Assembly (NCBI RefSeq): GCF_905220565.1
Contig: NC_059406.1
Span: 4,474,001-4,538,000 of the forward strand
Direction: 5' to 3'
Length of the DNA: 64,000 nucleotides
Source of the DNA: Melitaea cinxia
Taxonomy: Eukaryota; Arthropoda; Insecta; Lepidoptera; Nymphalidae
Of the stretch, positions 1 through 12,900 are shown piece by piece. The first letter of the stretch is position 1, and each line of letters opens with the position of its first letter. The translations under genes and the position numbers were made by a program. The notes under the pieces are model-generated. The model made no database searches. It was not told where the DNA came from and worked only from the letters and a program-made list of their open reading frames with translations.

Positions 1-1505
1 AGTTTAGTACCATGATAAGGAAACTAGGATCTAATGATGGGATCCTAGAGAAATCGAGGCAAACTCTTGAAAATCCGCAATAACTTTTTACTGGGTGTAC
101 CGATTTTAATAATTTTTAATTTAATCGAAAGCTGGTGTTTATCATGTGGCCATATATAAATTTTATTGAGATCTGATAAATACTTTTTGAGTAATCTTGG
201 ATAACGCGTAGTTACTTGACTATTGTTTCGTCGACCTACGTTGTATTACTCGTCGATGTAATTGAAGTCGGTTTTTTTTTTCGTTTGCGAGCAAACACAA
301 TTATTACTTGACGCTTTTTTCGTCGACCTACGTTGTATTATACCACATAACTTTCTACTGGATGTACCGATTTTGATCATTCTTTTTTTGTTGGAAAGGA
401 GATATCCCTAGTTTAGTACCATGATAAGAAAACCAGGATTTGATGATGGGATCCCAGAGAAATCGAGGGAAACTCTTGAAAATCCGCAATAACTTTTTAC
501 TGGGTGTACCGATTTTAATAATTTTTAATTTAATCGAAAGCTGGTGTTTATCATGTGGCCATATATAAATTTTATTGAGATCTGATAAATACTTTTTGAG
601 TAATCTTGGATAACGCGTAGTTACTTGACTATTGTTTCGTCGACCTACGTTGTATTACTCGTCGATGTAATTGAAGTCGGTTTTTTTTTTCGTTTGCGAG
701 CAAACACAATTATTACTTGACGCTTTTTTCGTCGACCTACGTTGTATTATACCACATAACTTTCTACTGGATGTACCGATTTTGATCATTCTTTTTTTGT
801 TGGAAAGGAGATATCCCTAGTTTAGTACCATGATAAGAAAACCAGGATTTGATGATGGGATCCCAGAGAAATCGAGGGAAACTCTTGAAAATCCGCAATA
901 ACTTTTTACTGGGTGTACCGATTTTGATAATTCTTTTTTTGTTGGAAAGAAGATATTCCTAGTTTAGTACTGTGATAAGGAAACCAGGATCTGATGATGG
1001 GATCCTAGAGAAATCGAGGGAAACTCTTGAAAATCCGCAATAACTTTCTACTGGATGTACCGATTTTGATAATTCTTTTTTTGTTGGAAAAGAGATATCC
1101 CCAGTTTAGTACCACGATAAGAAAACCATCATTACAGCCTATCACAGTCCACTGCTGGACATAGGCCTCCACAAGTTTACGCCAAAAATAGCGTGAACTC
1201 ATGTGTTTTGCCCATAGTCACCACGCTGGGCAGGCGGGTTGGTGACCGCAGGGCTGGCTTTGTCGCACCGAAGACGCTGCTGCCCGTCTTCGACCTGTGT
1301 ATTGCAAAGCCAGCAGTTGGATGGTTATCCCGCCATCGGTCGGCTTTATAAGTTCCAAGGTGGTAGCGGAACTGTGTTATCCCTTAGTCGCCTCTTACGA
1401 TACCCACGCGTAGTTACTTGACTATTTTTTCGTCGATCTACGTTGTATTACTCGTCGATGTAATTGAAGTCGGTTTTTTTTCGTTTGCGAGCAAACACAA
1501 TTATT
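1..1505. repeat. Tandem array with long (409 bp) and short (142 bp) units
   Basis: Units start with AGTTTAGTACCATGATAAG-like sequence at 1, 410, 819, 961 and about 1103. Units 1 and 2 are 409 bp; the next two are 142 bp and lack an internal block that contains the TCGTCGACCTACGTTGTATT and GTTTGCGAGCAAACACAAT motifs. At 1128-1408 the array is interrupted by the ATTACAGCC..GTCCACTGCTGGAC repeat, and 1409-1505 is array sequence again. The array abuts the 3' end of the RNF126-like gene and runs off the left edge. Confidence 0.85.
1128..1408 (+). repeat. Copy of the 330-bp interspersed repeat inside the tandem array
   Basis: Matches 60412-60690 closely (GTCCACTGCTGGACATAGGC, then TTATCCCGCCATCGGTCGGC, ending CCTCTTACGATACCCAC). 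It lacks the terminal part. Confidence 0.7.
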
Positions 1506-1528
1506 CTTTTATGTCTTAATAAATATTT

Positions 1529-4500
1529 TTAAAAAAAGATCTCACCTAATCGTATCTGAGCCTCGGTAATGGTGTTTGTATTTGGCATTGCATTCGCTGT
1601 GGTGTTAGGGTTAGGAGCAGGATTACTAGGGTTCTCAGGCGCTGGGGGCGCATTCGGGTCTGGTTGTGGTAATAACGATCTCCGGCAGATGGGACAAGTA
1701 GCGTGTAGCTGCAGCCATGGTGTGATGCATGACTGGTGGAATACATGCTCGCACTCCAGCCGAGACGTTGTCTCACCTGAAGTATTAAAAGATCAGTATT
1801 TATAAATAATTAAAAACATATAAATTTAAGAATATCACAGCAACAGATAGCTTGTGTTGCTTTTGACTAACAGCAATCCACAAAGCAAGTTTTAATATAA
1901 TCAGTGCAGATAGATTTTTTGAAATATCTCTAACATAAACACACGCGATCTGTTTCTTAGGTAAGCAACTTGATGTTTGTTATAGGTAACACCCGGCTAA
2001 TATAGCTACATTTTTTTTTAATATAAATACATACAAATGATATATGAACATCATATAAAACTATCTTGTTTATTCATTCATACTTTTATTTTAAGAATAC
2101 AAAAATTTGATGTACCTGGTTTCGAAAATAAATAGTTTATTATTATTTAACCACATAACAAGTTTTAAGACAATCAGTTCAGTACAATTTGTCAAAAAAA
2201 AGTAAGAAAAAAACTGGGATATTACATAGGATACTAGGATACAGGATTAGTACAACAGGACTAAGTCATACCTAGCTGAAAGTTCTCCCAGCACACTGAA
2301 CATGCTGTATTAGCAGCTGCTTGTTCTTCTGTGACTTGTTCAGTAGGTATCGCTGCGAGATGATCACGTGGCAAGGGAGGTGGCCCCGAATGTTCTAATT
2401 GACCTAGCAGTTGCGTCACTACTGCATCCAGACCTGGAATGTGAGAACATTGCTGTTTGATTGACATCTTATGTCCACTTCCCAATATTATATAGTGCTG
2501 TTAACTTCAAATTTTCTCATAAAATTTTACTCAATATAAATGTGATAGAATGGATAATCAATTTTCATATTTTCAGCACTGCAGGTAAACAGTAACAGTA
2601 AAAAAGATTACAATGCATGGTAAAACTGTAAAATGTCCTAAAAATGGTATTTATTAAAAGAATTTAAACATAATTTATTTATTTATTTATTCTTAATGTA
2701 CACCAAAATACAAACACATATAAAGAAAGATACAATACAAGATGTACAAAGGAGATCTTGTCGCTAAATAGTGATTTCTTCCAGATAACCTTTGGGTACT
2801 GGACATGATACAGTAGCAGCCATTAGAAGTGTGCACATATTAAGGAGGAAACATCAATAAGAAATAATGTTAAACAAATTGTTTACATGTTTAATATTAA
2901 ATAATTTAATTGCATATTATGTTTGTTTAATAATAAAAGCAAGACAGAATCTCACCTTCACCCCCAAACACGTAATCGCCTGGTGTTCCAACTAATACAA
3001 ACGGTGCTCCAGCTGTCATAGCCCCCGCTGGTGGCCGTCCGCCGCTAACCATCCAGAGCAATTCGTCCATAACAGTCGGTCGCCTCGGGTTTGTGCCGTT
3101 ACCAGTGTTGCCTGTACCAGAAGCTGAACTGTTGGTTGAACCAGTTCCAGTTCCTGTACCACTAGAATATTTCATTAAAAATATAAATTATAATAATAAA
3201 CACTTAACACTCAATGACCTTACTACTAAACAGTACCATAGTAGGTGTTAAAGTTTTTTAACTTTTGTGGTCACTATAAACACTTTTACTGTAATTAATC
3301 TTATCTCAATCATCAAAATGACTTTTGAAAGGGAAAGACTGTCGCCAAAATATGGAGACTCAAAATGACAATTGTGGTAAGTCACCCTAAATGTGAGTGT
3401 TGATAATGGGTTTAGCTGTAAGGGGACACTGAAAGATCATGTCTTACTTGTATGTTTGGGCTATTCATCTTATTTAAATGTTCAAAAACTTACCGTATTC
3501 GACCCCCAGACATCAAAAAAGCTAAATCATTCAACATCGGTGGAGTGCTCTGAAAATTAAAATTAATAAACAATTAGTGAATAATAAACAATTAGTGAAA
3601 GAAAACGAAAAAAATGTACCATTTTCTCAATCTATTATTATAAATACCTTAAAATTAAAAGGTACTGGTTCATCTATTAACTCGAATTGATAGGGGACAA
3701 AATTACAAACAAAACATTTATCTTTCTTTTTCATATACAACTATATAGCATATAGTTAACATAGTTCTATGATAAACAATGTAGATAAGAATACCAAATA
3801 TGATTATAGCTATGTAACTTTGCATTAAACAATTATAATTATAATTATATATTTTTTCTCCTTTTCTATAAATAAAACAAGCCAATTTTACATCAATAAA
3901 TAAAAAAAATCATCATCATCATCATGAGTTCAGCCTATAGCAGTCCACGGCTGGACAAAGGCCTCCTCACAAGTTCGTGCCAAAAATGCCATGAACTCAT
4001 GTGTTTTGCCCATAGTCACCACACTGGGCAGGCAGGCAGGGTTGGTGGCTGGCTTTGTTGCACCGAAGACTCTGTTAAACTTAATCTTAGAAAGATATAG
4101 ACGAAAACAATTTCATACTCTACGAACATCATTTGAATCATCCATATTGCTCATTTCATCTATGTTGCTCATGTCTTCTATATTACTCATGTCTGCATCA
4201 CTGTAGTCATCTCCTCCAGACAATGCTATCCCTTCTGCTTCCCCCTCCAACTGCTCTATAAAGCCACCCTCGCAAAAGGGACATATGTATTCCTGGAATT
4301 TATTTATTATTATATAAGTTTAGTACAAAAAGGCATTGTGATCTTGATGAATGAGGGTGTGATGCAAAGCTACATCATTACTTACACTATATTGTGGAAC
4401 AGAGAATTGTACCTTTTGGAAGTAGATACGACAAAAGACAATAAAAAAAAATCGTAATAAATTTAATAAAATAACTTCAATTGTAAAAAACAATTACCAT

Positions 4501-5397
4501 ATCAATAAGCACTGCAAAAGTTACTTATTGTAGTTATTATATATATGATTTAATGTAAAGTATACTAGCTTAATATAGACAGTGAAGCAAGAAATGTAAA
4601 AATTTAAATTTCCAGGTAGCAAAACCATGTAGACTTTCCGGTACAAATAAAGTAAGAAAATCTACGTTAAAATAACCCAATAGATAACGGGTAAAACTGA
4701 CTGATTTCAATTTTTATATTACAGAGATGAAGATGTGGGTAAAAATTTTGATATTATAATATGCTTAAGTGGCGATTACTTATTAAGAAAATGAGTCATT
4801 CTAAAACAATTCAGCCAAGTTTTGAATGTTTAAAATAATGCCAAGATCAAATCAATCAATTTCATTAAATATTTTTTTTATATATTATTAATATTTAAAA
4901 TTATTTAATTAAATTCGTATTTTTTAAGCATCTTATTTACATTGTTAAATGGAAATTTAATTTCTGATGTAATAACAAACATAGAAAAGAATACTAAAAG
5001 TAACTTATTTAGTTATATATTTTCAAAATCATGGTGTAAAATATTGCTATAGGTATTTTTTTTAGTCGGTACTGTAGTGTAAACCCTTTTATTTTTCATA
5101 AATGTCACGAACTTAGTGCGTATCACAATTTTACACCGGCTGCGCCAATAGAAACGCAGATTTTAATCATTAGTTACACGGTGATTTGGACTGGAATATA
5201 AGGTAATTTTTATCACATGACCTTGAGACTGATGATCAGGTCACGTAGATGGAAGAATATGCCAAACATAACGTACGGTATAAGAAATAATCAAAATACT
5301 TATTGATTTTTACCTGCAGAACACCTTGAAATTCTACGAGACACCTGTGGCAGAAGAAACGAATATTCCGTCTAGGCTCTACTATAGTATCGGCCAT
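1529..5397 (-). CDS. RNF126: RNF126/RNF115-like RING-H2 E3 ubiquitin ligase (iruka homologue), 6 exons
   Basis: Exons on the minus strand, 5' to 3': 5397-5314, 4292-4119, 3549-3494, 3161-2956, 2433-2272, 1776-1529; every junction has GT..AG and the phases agree, giving about 309 aa. Residues 1-40 hold a zinc ribbon (CHRC at 16-19, CPFC at 32-35), the BCA2/RNF126-type N-terminus that binds ubiquitin or clients such as BAG6 cargo in the known family. An acidic, Met/Asp/Ser-rich stretch and a Gly/Thr/Ser linker follow. The RING-H2 finger is complete: Cys218, Cys221, Cys236, His238, His241, Cys244, Cys255, Cys258, with the Pro-Trp pair before the last Cys pair that is typical of active E3s. A Pro/Asn-rich tail follows. 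ATG at 5397 was chosen because it leads directly into the zinc ribbon. The family acts in cytosolic quality control. The C-terminus is uncertain: a donor-like G|GTGAGA lies 15 bases before the stop, so a further exon off the left edge is possible. Introns carry LINE and SINE pieces. Confidence 0.9.
1935..2015 (-). repeat. 3' fragment of a tRNA-derived SINE
   Basis: TAGGTAAGCAACTTGATG and GGTAACACCCGGCTAATATA match the reverse complement of the SINE tail at about 62640-62710. It lies in the last intron of the RNF126-like gene. Confidence 0.5.
2655..2850 (-). mobile_element. 3' end of the same LINE family as at 57918-61250 (dead-on-arrival copy)
   Basis: Read on the minus strand, this stretch has the block TACCCAAAGGTTATCTGGAA, a CTATTTAGCGA motif, a TTGTACATCTTGTATTG-like run and the tail AAGAATAAATAAATAAAT. 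All occur in the same order at 61095-61245. Only the last 200 bases are present, the usual product of incomplete target-primed reverse transcription. Confidence 0.75.
3905..4075 (+). repeat. Truncated copy of the 330-bp interspersed repeat
   Basis: A short CAT repeat followed by AGCAGTCCACGGCTGGACAA and the CTCATGTGTTTTGCCCATAG block. It ends about 40 bases from the splice donor of RNF126 exon 2. Confidence 0.65.
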
Positions 5398-6180
5398 CCT
5401 TAATAAATATTTCACAGTTACACCAGTAAATACTAAATAAAATAAATTTCACTATAGAACTGCTTTTAATCAATGAACAAAAATTTATCATTCGCCATTT
5501 TTTAAGACATGGACAGTATCAACTTTTTTTACAGATAATAAAAGTATAAGAGATGTCTTTTATACCGATTAAATGAAAAGTCAACTATAATGTCGATTCA
5601 ATATTCAACAGTTATAGTCGATTTGAGGTTTTATTTACTATCAAGAATGATGAATAATGCGAAAATTTTAACATATTCAACGTATTCTTATATATGCAAG
5701 ATCAGAATTAGATTCTGATCATTCTGAAATCAGAATCAGATTCTGAAACTCGGAAACGGCTCCAACGATTTACATTAAAATTTAGTATACAGAAAGTTTA
5801 GCTAGGATTTAGGATGGCTAGGATTTATTTTTAGAAAACGTCTTAAAAACTACGTAATGGGAATCCTTCATCAAGGCATCTAATTTGTATCTAAGTATCT
5901 TTTTTTTTTTAAATAGGTCATATTTTTTGTTATCATATTATTATTAATATTATCTCTTTTATTCAATATATTTCTTTATGATTACATTTTTAAGCGTATT
6001 TATAAAAAAGACAAATAAAAATATTTAAAAATGTAAAAATAGTAGGCCTCCGGTGGCAGTTTGAGGCCCAAGCCGCCGGTAATTAAGGTTCCAGGCTGAG
6101 GAACCTCCTCACAATGCGGGAGGTTTAAAGCAACACTGCCTTTTGAATGCGATCCTTGATCTAACAGTCAAGCGATAATT
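5398..6180. other. 5' flank of the RNF126-like gene
   Basis: AT-rich, without convincing frames. A near-inverted short repeat TCAGAATTAGATTCTGATCA lies about 5702-5722. From about 6045 a repeat-like GC-richer block (GGCCTCCGGTGGCAGTTTGA) begins. Confidence 0.3.
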
Positions 6181-6430
6181 TCTTAAGGTGTTGGTTGAAA
6201 CTCTTCGCTAATAGACCATTAACCGATACAACAATAAGAACAATTATTGTTGAGTCTACATTCCACATGCTGGTAATCTCGTGTGCAAGGTATTTGTCCT
6301 TATTATTTTTCTTGAATATAATAATTATAAATATCGAAATACAATATGGCCTATCTTTCAAGTTGAATCAAATCGGTTAAGTAGTTTAGGAGTCCATCGC
6401 GGAAAAATACGTGACACGTAATTTGTATAG
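6180..6430. repeat. RTE-like repeat fragment
   Basis: GGCCTATCTTTCAAGTTGAA and AAATCGGTTAAGTAGTTTAG also occur at about 19520-19600, so this is a dispersed repeat. Confidence 0.5.
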
Positions 6431-6526
6431 ATATATAGATTATATTGTTATATAAGATAATATTGATTTTTATACCCTTTATTGTTTTCTGATGATAACT
6501 TGTCATCTTCAATTTCAATAAGATCA

Positions 6527-8570
6527 AAATCAAAATCAAAAACAGCTTTATTCAAATAGGCACCACTTTCGAATCGTCATTTTACAAATTAAAACTTTAA
6601 AAATCAATTATTATGTTTTTAGAGGCAAAGCTACCACCGATTCGGAATGTAGATTCTGCAGAGACGAATCGGCAAGAAACTCCGCAGTTACTCTTTTGAA
6701 AAATAATATACAAACTGTCTTTTAGTACAAAATTAGTAATATGTTGCATAAAATACAGTACCACAAGTCCACACATCTTCATCAATCAATCAAAACTTTA
6801 AATTTATGTTGAGACAATTCCAAAATCGTTTGTGGGATTTTATTAAACATGCGAATACCATGACCCAGACAGGAAACGTTTACTTTGCGCAGTCGGAAAC
6901 TTGGAGTTACAATTTTGTTATTCCTACTCGCGTTTACAATGCGATTATTACTATTTATTTCAAAACAATGAATATTTTGGTGAATATACATAATATTGTT
7001 ATAAATATACTGCGACGCAATTGTTAATATGTCTACCTTTTGGAAAACATCCCGTAGGGAGACTCGAGCTCCAAGACCGTAAATGCCGCAAATGTATCCC
7101 TAAGAAAACTGTAGTATCATTGACAATAAGCCTCTCGTTATTTATTATAAAATTATAATTTGAATGCTTAACATTAGGTAACGAAAACACAACGCACTTG
7201 GTTTTTTTGGCGTTCAAAACCAAGTTGTTTATTTTAAACCAATCTTGAATTCGCGACTCTTTGCGACTGTTGTTATGTTCACGTAATCATAATTAACTTT
7301 TTTCCTATCAACTTTAAATATTAGAGAATGTCATCTGCAAATAGCACTATATCACAAATATATTTAGCATAAAATGGCAGATCATTTATATATATTAAAA
7401 AAAGAAATGGACCCACAATCGACCCCTGTGGAACGCACATTTTTAGCACAAATCCAGAAGACTTCGTTCCGTTTATTGATACGTGTTGAATTCTATTAGA
7501 TAGATAAGAAGCAATTAGATTAAGAGCTTTACCATTAGGCCGTAACACTCAAGTTTACTTAATAAGATCCCGTGGTCCACGCAATCGAATGCCTTTGATA
7601 GGTCACAAAATATACCAATAGCATTTTGTGATCCCTCCCAAGCGTCATATATATGTTTGAGAAGTGCCACACCAGCATCTGTCGTAGAGCGACCTCTAAT
7701 GAAACCATATTGTTCACTGTGAAAAATTCCATTAACTTTAAAATGGAAAAGAAGTTGATTTAGCATAATTTTTTCAAATGTTTTACTTAAGGACGGGAGG
7801 ATTGAAATAGGTCTATAATTTCTGGGATTACTTCGACTTCTCTTTTTAAAAAGTGCTACATTTTAGCAAAAGGAAAAAACCCCAAAGGAAAAGACCCCAA
7901 TTTAATAGCATTGGTAAAAGTTAAAGCTAAGTATGGAGCGAGGTCATCAATGATAGTACTAATTAATTTAACGGAAATGCCCCACAGATCATTTGTTTTT
8001 TTAATATTAAGACTCTTAAAAGCTTTTAGAATATCTAAAGAATCAACTTGCGAGAGTGAATAATCAACATAACATTTGCTTACGTTATTTTTAAGAAGTT
8101 GTGTAGAATCAGTTGAAGATGAATTCAGTCGAGAAGTTAAGTCAGTGAGTATTTTATCGAAAAAGGCTTCAAAGACGTTTACCAACTTGTTATCCGAGCT
8201 TACAACAGCACCATTTATATTTAATTCAATTGGTATAGTTGGCTTAATACGTTTCCCACAGATACTATTAATTATATTCCATGTGCATTTAATTTTATCA
8301 TCAGAATTGATAATTTTATCTTTGATATATTTTGATTTAGCAGCCATACAAACAGCTTTATAAGTTTTAAATTTTTATTTACATAATTCAAAAATATAGT
8401 CTCCTGCTTCCATGCATCATACTGTACAGTTCGTACAACCTATTTCTACTCTTATAAATACCTTCAGAGCCCATTCACTAAATTTTAAGTTTACATTTAT
8501 ATCGAAAGTTTTAGGTTTAAAAATGTTATAGAATTCATCTAAAATTAATTTACTAAAACTTAAAGAACTT
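6527..8570 (-). pseudogene. Decayed non-LTR retrotransposon (jockey/CR1-like) with broken reverse transcriptase
   Basis: On the minus strand from about 8570 down, translated pieces in shifting frames follow the order of a LINE ORF2: a linker region (8347-7856), then an RT palm with [19 protein letters not shown] and [17 protein letters not shown] (7766-7515), then VPQGSIVGPFLFLIYINDLP and VLFADD (7548-7321), then KTKCVVFSLPN (about 7220-7000) and a C-terminal RLYNKIP-like part (6991-6782). The 3' end has the ACCGATTCGGAATGTAGATT block and finishes near 6527 in a TTTTGA-repeat tail. Frameshifts around 7520 and 7850 make it inactive. Confidence 0.8.
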
Positions 8571-8724
8571 AAAGAAACTTAAAGAATTTAAAATATTTCT
8601 GATAACGTGAATAATATACAAATATGCCTACAAAACTTTTTTATTATTAGTATTTATTAGTTTATAATGAGTTTATGTATTATGTATATATTAGTTAGAT
8701 AGTTAGTTCAGTCTACTGAAGTCC

Positions 8725-8970
8725 ACTGTTGGACATAGTCCTTCTCCTACACGGAGAAAGAGGCATATACTCAGCAGTGGGATGTTACAAGCTGAATGCG
8801 ATGCGATGCGATACTGGAAATAGACCTCCCTAAGTTAGCGCCAGACAGCCCAGTTTTCCAAAATCCTCATCCAGCCTACACCGGTAATCTTACGTAGATC
8901 GTCGGTGCTGGGAGCTGGAGGGCGTTCCACACTGTTTGCACCAAGACTCTCCAGGACACGTCTGCTTACT
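8725..8970. repeat. Interspersed repeat copies with ATGCG tail and LINE C-terminal fragment
   Basis: GGCATATACTCAGCAGTGGG followed by GCTGAATGCGATGCGATGCG is a SINE tail; from 8815 a fragment with CTACACCGGTAATCTTACGT follows, which resembles the C-terminal coding end of an RTE-type LINE in antisense. Confidence 0.45.
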
Positions 8971-9999
8971 GCTACTTCAACTTGAATGAAGAATTAATAA
9001 TAAGAAGTTTTACTTCATTGGCTAGCTTAACGTTGCTAATTTCTTCTTCGTTGGTTAGCTAACTTCAGGTTAACGGTTTTTGTGACGGTGGGCGCGCACA
9101 TCGTCAAAAATGTATCTCATAATTTTTCCCTAACGCACCAAAAGAAGTATAACTTAAAAAAATATATAATCGATTTCTCAATTACACCCCTAAAAATACA
9201 AATGAAAAAAATTATGCAGATAGTAGACAAAAGTTCCTTGTTAAAAGGTATTGCATTAAAAAATCCTATTTCACTTTATTCTAAAATGGCTTGAATTCTA
9301 CTATGACTTTAGTTTATAATTTTGTATCTTACATTTTCAATTAGTATTTTTTTTTTATTTTTTATTAAACATTATACATATTTACAATTCACAACTTAAG
9401 AACTAAATATTTACAGATAGTTTTGGTATAAATCATGTCCGCTTGGAATTGTGCCAAGAATGCTGGCAGCATTTCCCCGTTGAATCGCTATGCCGATTCT
9501 CTGGGCAAAAAATGCGCCAGCCCTCTTTTAATTAAATTGCAGTTTTATCGAACTTTCGTTAATAACCCTTTCAAGATACAAAAATTAAGTTCTAGCAACA
9601 TTGTGATATCTGTCGTTGCATCGGGACATGTTAAATATTACATTACTTAGTTCTAAATATAAAAAAAAAATATTATCTACTATTTAGTGTACTCCGTAAT
9701 GGTGTTTGCGTACACAACCACTAATAAATAACATATAATCAGTAAAAAAAGCGGCGAAAATAAAGAGTAATAATTTATTTAAGCTGACCGTAATCAATGC
9801 GTGTAATGTTTGTGAGGATGATTGTTATCAAATCCAAGTGAAATAAAAACTAATCATGTGGATAATATGTAATTTAAGTGATTTTCATCGTCCACTGTAC
9901 CTGATTTAAATAATTCTATTTAATATAAGTGTAAATATTAACTTCATAAGGCTAAAGTGGGTCAACAGTGAAAAAAGTTTTTAAACCATATTGATTACA
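8971..9999. other. 5' flank of the MTMR10-like gene
   Basis: AT-rich. About 9430-9560 is a dispersed repeat-like block (CCGCTTGGAATTGTGCCAAG, CATTTCCCCGTTGAATCGCT). No exon was recognised, so the promoter and 5' UTR should lie between about 9650 and 10000. Confidence 0.35.
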
Positions 10000-12900
10000 A
10001 TGAATGAGAAAAAGTTGGTGCAGAATTTTAAGAGTTACATCAATGTATCGCCTTTGGTAAGTATACTACTTCCTACTGATAAAACTGTTTTACTTAAAAC
10101 ATCTTGAACATTTGGTAGGATGGAATAGATAGACGAGTTTTATCGAAGTTCTTATTAGAAACTGCTGAAAAAGTAATACATTAATTATTATTTTGTTTTT
10201 AGCCTGTATGTGTTAATATACCAATAAATAGTGTCTCTTTCTTTATAGAATAATGGAGAAAAAAATGGATCTGTCCAGGAACTGAAACCGAAAGTTCTCA
10301 ATGGTGAGTTACTTCTTGATTACTTCACTCTATACGGTGTTTCTTGTTAATTTTTAGTATGGCGGACGTTATATTACAAGCTTTAAAAAAATATTCTCAC
10401 ATTAAAAAAATAATAATTATTGTCATATGTCATATGTCATTATAAATAAATATTGTCATATGTCTTCCTATATTGTGTTATTGAAAATTTACATTTTTCC
10501 TTATAATTAAATTTATACCTTCTACTATACTTAAATTTCTGTTATAATATGGGGAATATAATTGAAGCAAAACTTGAGTTACTTGAGTTATTCCATATTT
10601 AAAAATTTCTTATAATTTCTTCAGAACTTCATTCATTTCATTTGAAAACAGTTTATAGATTGTAATACTATATCTATATAATTAGTGATTTCGTAAAAAG
10701 TAAAGGATAAACAATAATTATTGTGGGTTATCCCTAAGAGATAGACATATACCATCGAGGTTTTTTTTGTAGACCTTTTAAAGGTGCACAATACTGTAGG
10801 ACATTATTTTGATCTATCTTGTAGGGTTCGGCCAGCTTTTACAATGTAAGCGCAAAAAAATCAGTTTATTTACGACATCACATTAGAAACCTCTAAAATT
10901 ATCAGTGTTTCCCTTCTATATTATGCATGTATTATACATATAAACCTTTCTCTTGAATCACTCTTTCTATGAAAAAAACCTCGTCAAAATCTATTGCGTA
11001 GCTTTAAAGACCTAAGCATACATAGGGACAAACAGACAGCTGGAAGCGACTTTGTTTTATACTATGTAATGATAATATAATTTACTTTATCGTATTTTAG
11101 AAAATATTATCTATATATATAAAAATAAATGTTTGTCTGTATGTCCTTTATAAAATTGTAAACTATGCATTTGATCATGTCATGATCTTTTGTGCATGAG
11201 CCCACAAATTTCTGAGTTAGTAGGACCAAAAAAAAAAAAGCGTAGCAACACGCGCAAGATACAGCTAGTAATGAATATATGTAAATCATAGACTAATACG
11301 TCAATCACTATACTTCAAAAGTGACTTACTATTTAAAGTATTCATGTAAGAAAAGGCCTTTCAATGACGTTATTTTGACTTTCGTTAAGTGTGTATATCA
11401 CCTTATGACGAAATAAATGTTTTCATTTCTTTTCATTTCATGAGCAAGTCTTTTAGTTTACTTATTATTTATTTATTTTTTTAATAAATAAAAAAAATCC
11501 TTGCCTTGCTTGTACCTAAGTTTGTTCTAGCATTTATCTTTGACTGTTTGACTATTGTATGGAGTTGATATTAAATTTGGTTCGTTAATTTATTCTTAAA
11601 AAATACAATTGAGAACAGCTTTCAACATGTTCATACCTCTTAACTGAATTTATTCCCTTTTTACTACTAAATAAATCATGTTACATACATACATATAAAC
11701 ACGCCTCTTTCCCGCAGGGCTAGGCAGAGACCAATTCTTTCCACTTGCTACGATCCACTTCACACTTCACTTTCAGTCCACTTTCATTATTCCCTTCATA
11801 CATGCTCTTCGGTTTAAGTTACTCCTGACCTGGCCTTTTTATTTCATAAATAATGTTTAATGTAAAAAAAATGGACTACAATACATTAAGGAGTCTAAAA
11901 TTTATTTTATTAGGGGATTGTTGAGTTTCTAAAATGTCTTATAATAAAAAGACGAATAGTTGTTATTTTATTGAGGGAGATCACAGCAGGAAATATTGTG
12001 CTAAAAATTTGGGGAAGGACCTCAACCTTACAGAAAATCACACATAAATAACACTGTTCTCAAATAAATAAATATCTACACAATACACACACGGTCGTCT
12101 GTTCCTAAAGTTAGCAACTTAATGCTTTTGTTATAGGCAACAGCCCACTGGTATATAGCTACATTTTTTTTTTGATAAACATACTAATCAATAATACATA
12201 TATAAATAAAAATTTATATTACACCCAGACTCGGGGTGGGAATCGAACCCACAACCCTTGGACCAGAAAACAGGGTCACTACAAACTGCGCCAACGGGCT
12301 AGTCTAAATAGTGTTGTGCTCCTGTGGTGAGTATGGAAGCTCCAGGTCGGGGAAGAGGTTGGCTCTGCTTTATGGAGTATTGACTAAACTGATCAAATTC
12401 AAAATATAAATGAAGCCATACGATTTGCATTCACCTGGTTAACTACAATTAATCCAATTATTCAGTTAATCAAATTTCAGAGGCTATCACATATCAGTTG
12501 GCTAACTTTACTGGAGGGCAAAAAATATCAAACTAAGGTTTCGTATTTGTCTTATTAACAATTTGCGCCGTCTTATTTGGTTTTATTATATGTATTATGC
12601 CTATTTATCGGGGAAGGTTGTAGGGTATAATACAATTACCCTATGGTCCATAGTAAAGAGCTATAAGGAATAATTGTGTTTGCTCACAAATGAAAAAAAA
12701 ACGACTTGAATTACATCGTTTCATTTCGTAGAATGTAAAAAGTTTATCATAAACACAAAATAATTGCGAATACTGTAACATTAAAATTGGAGCAATAATA
12801 TTAAATAACGTGTTACAAACAAGTTAGAACATTTGCGATGATGTAAAAAAACAATAACTCAATTACGTATTCGTTACGTGCGGCTAACTGTACCGCCATT

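Noticed and set aside
1546..1776. 76-residue minus-strand frame starting MRQRLGW
   Set aside because: Out of frame with the RING finger; the true frame of this exon completes Cys236 to Cys258.
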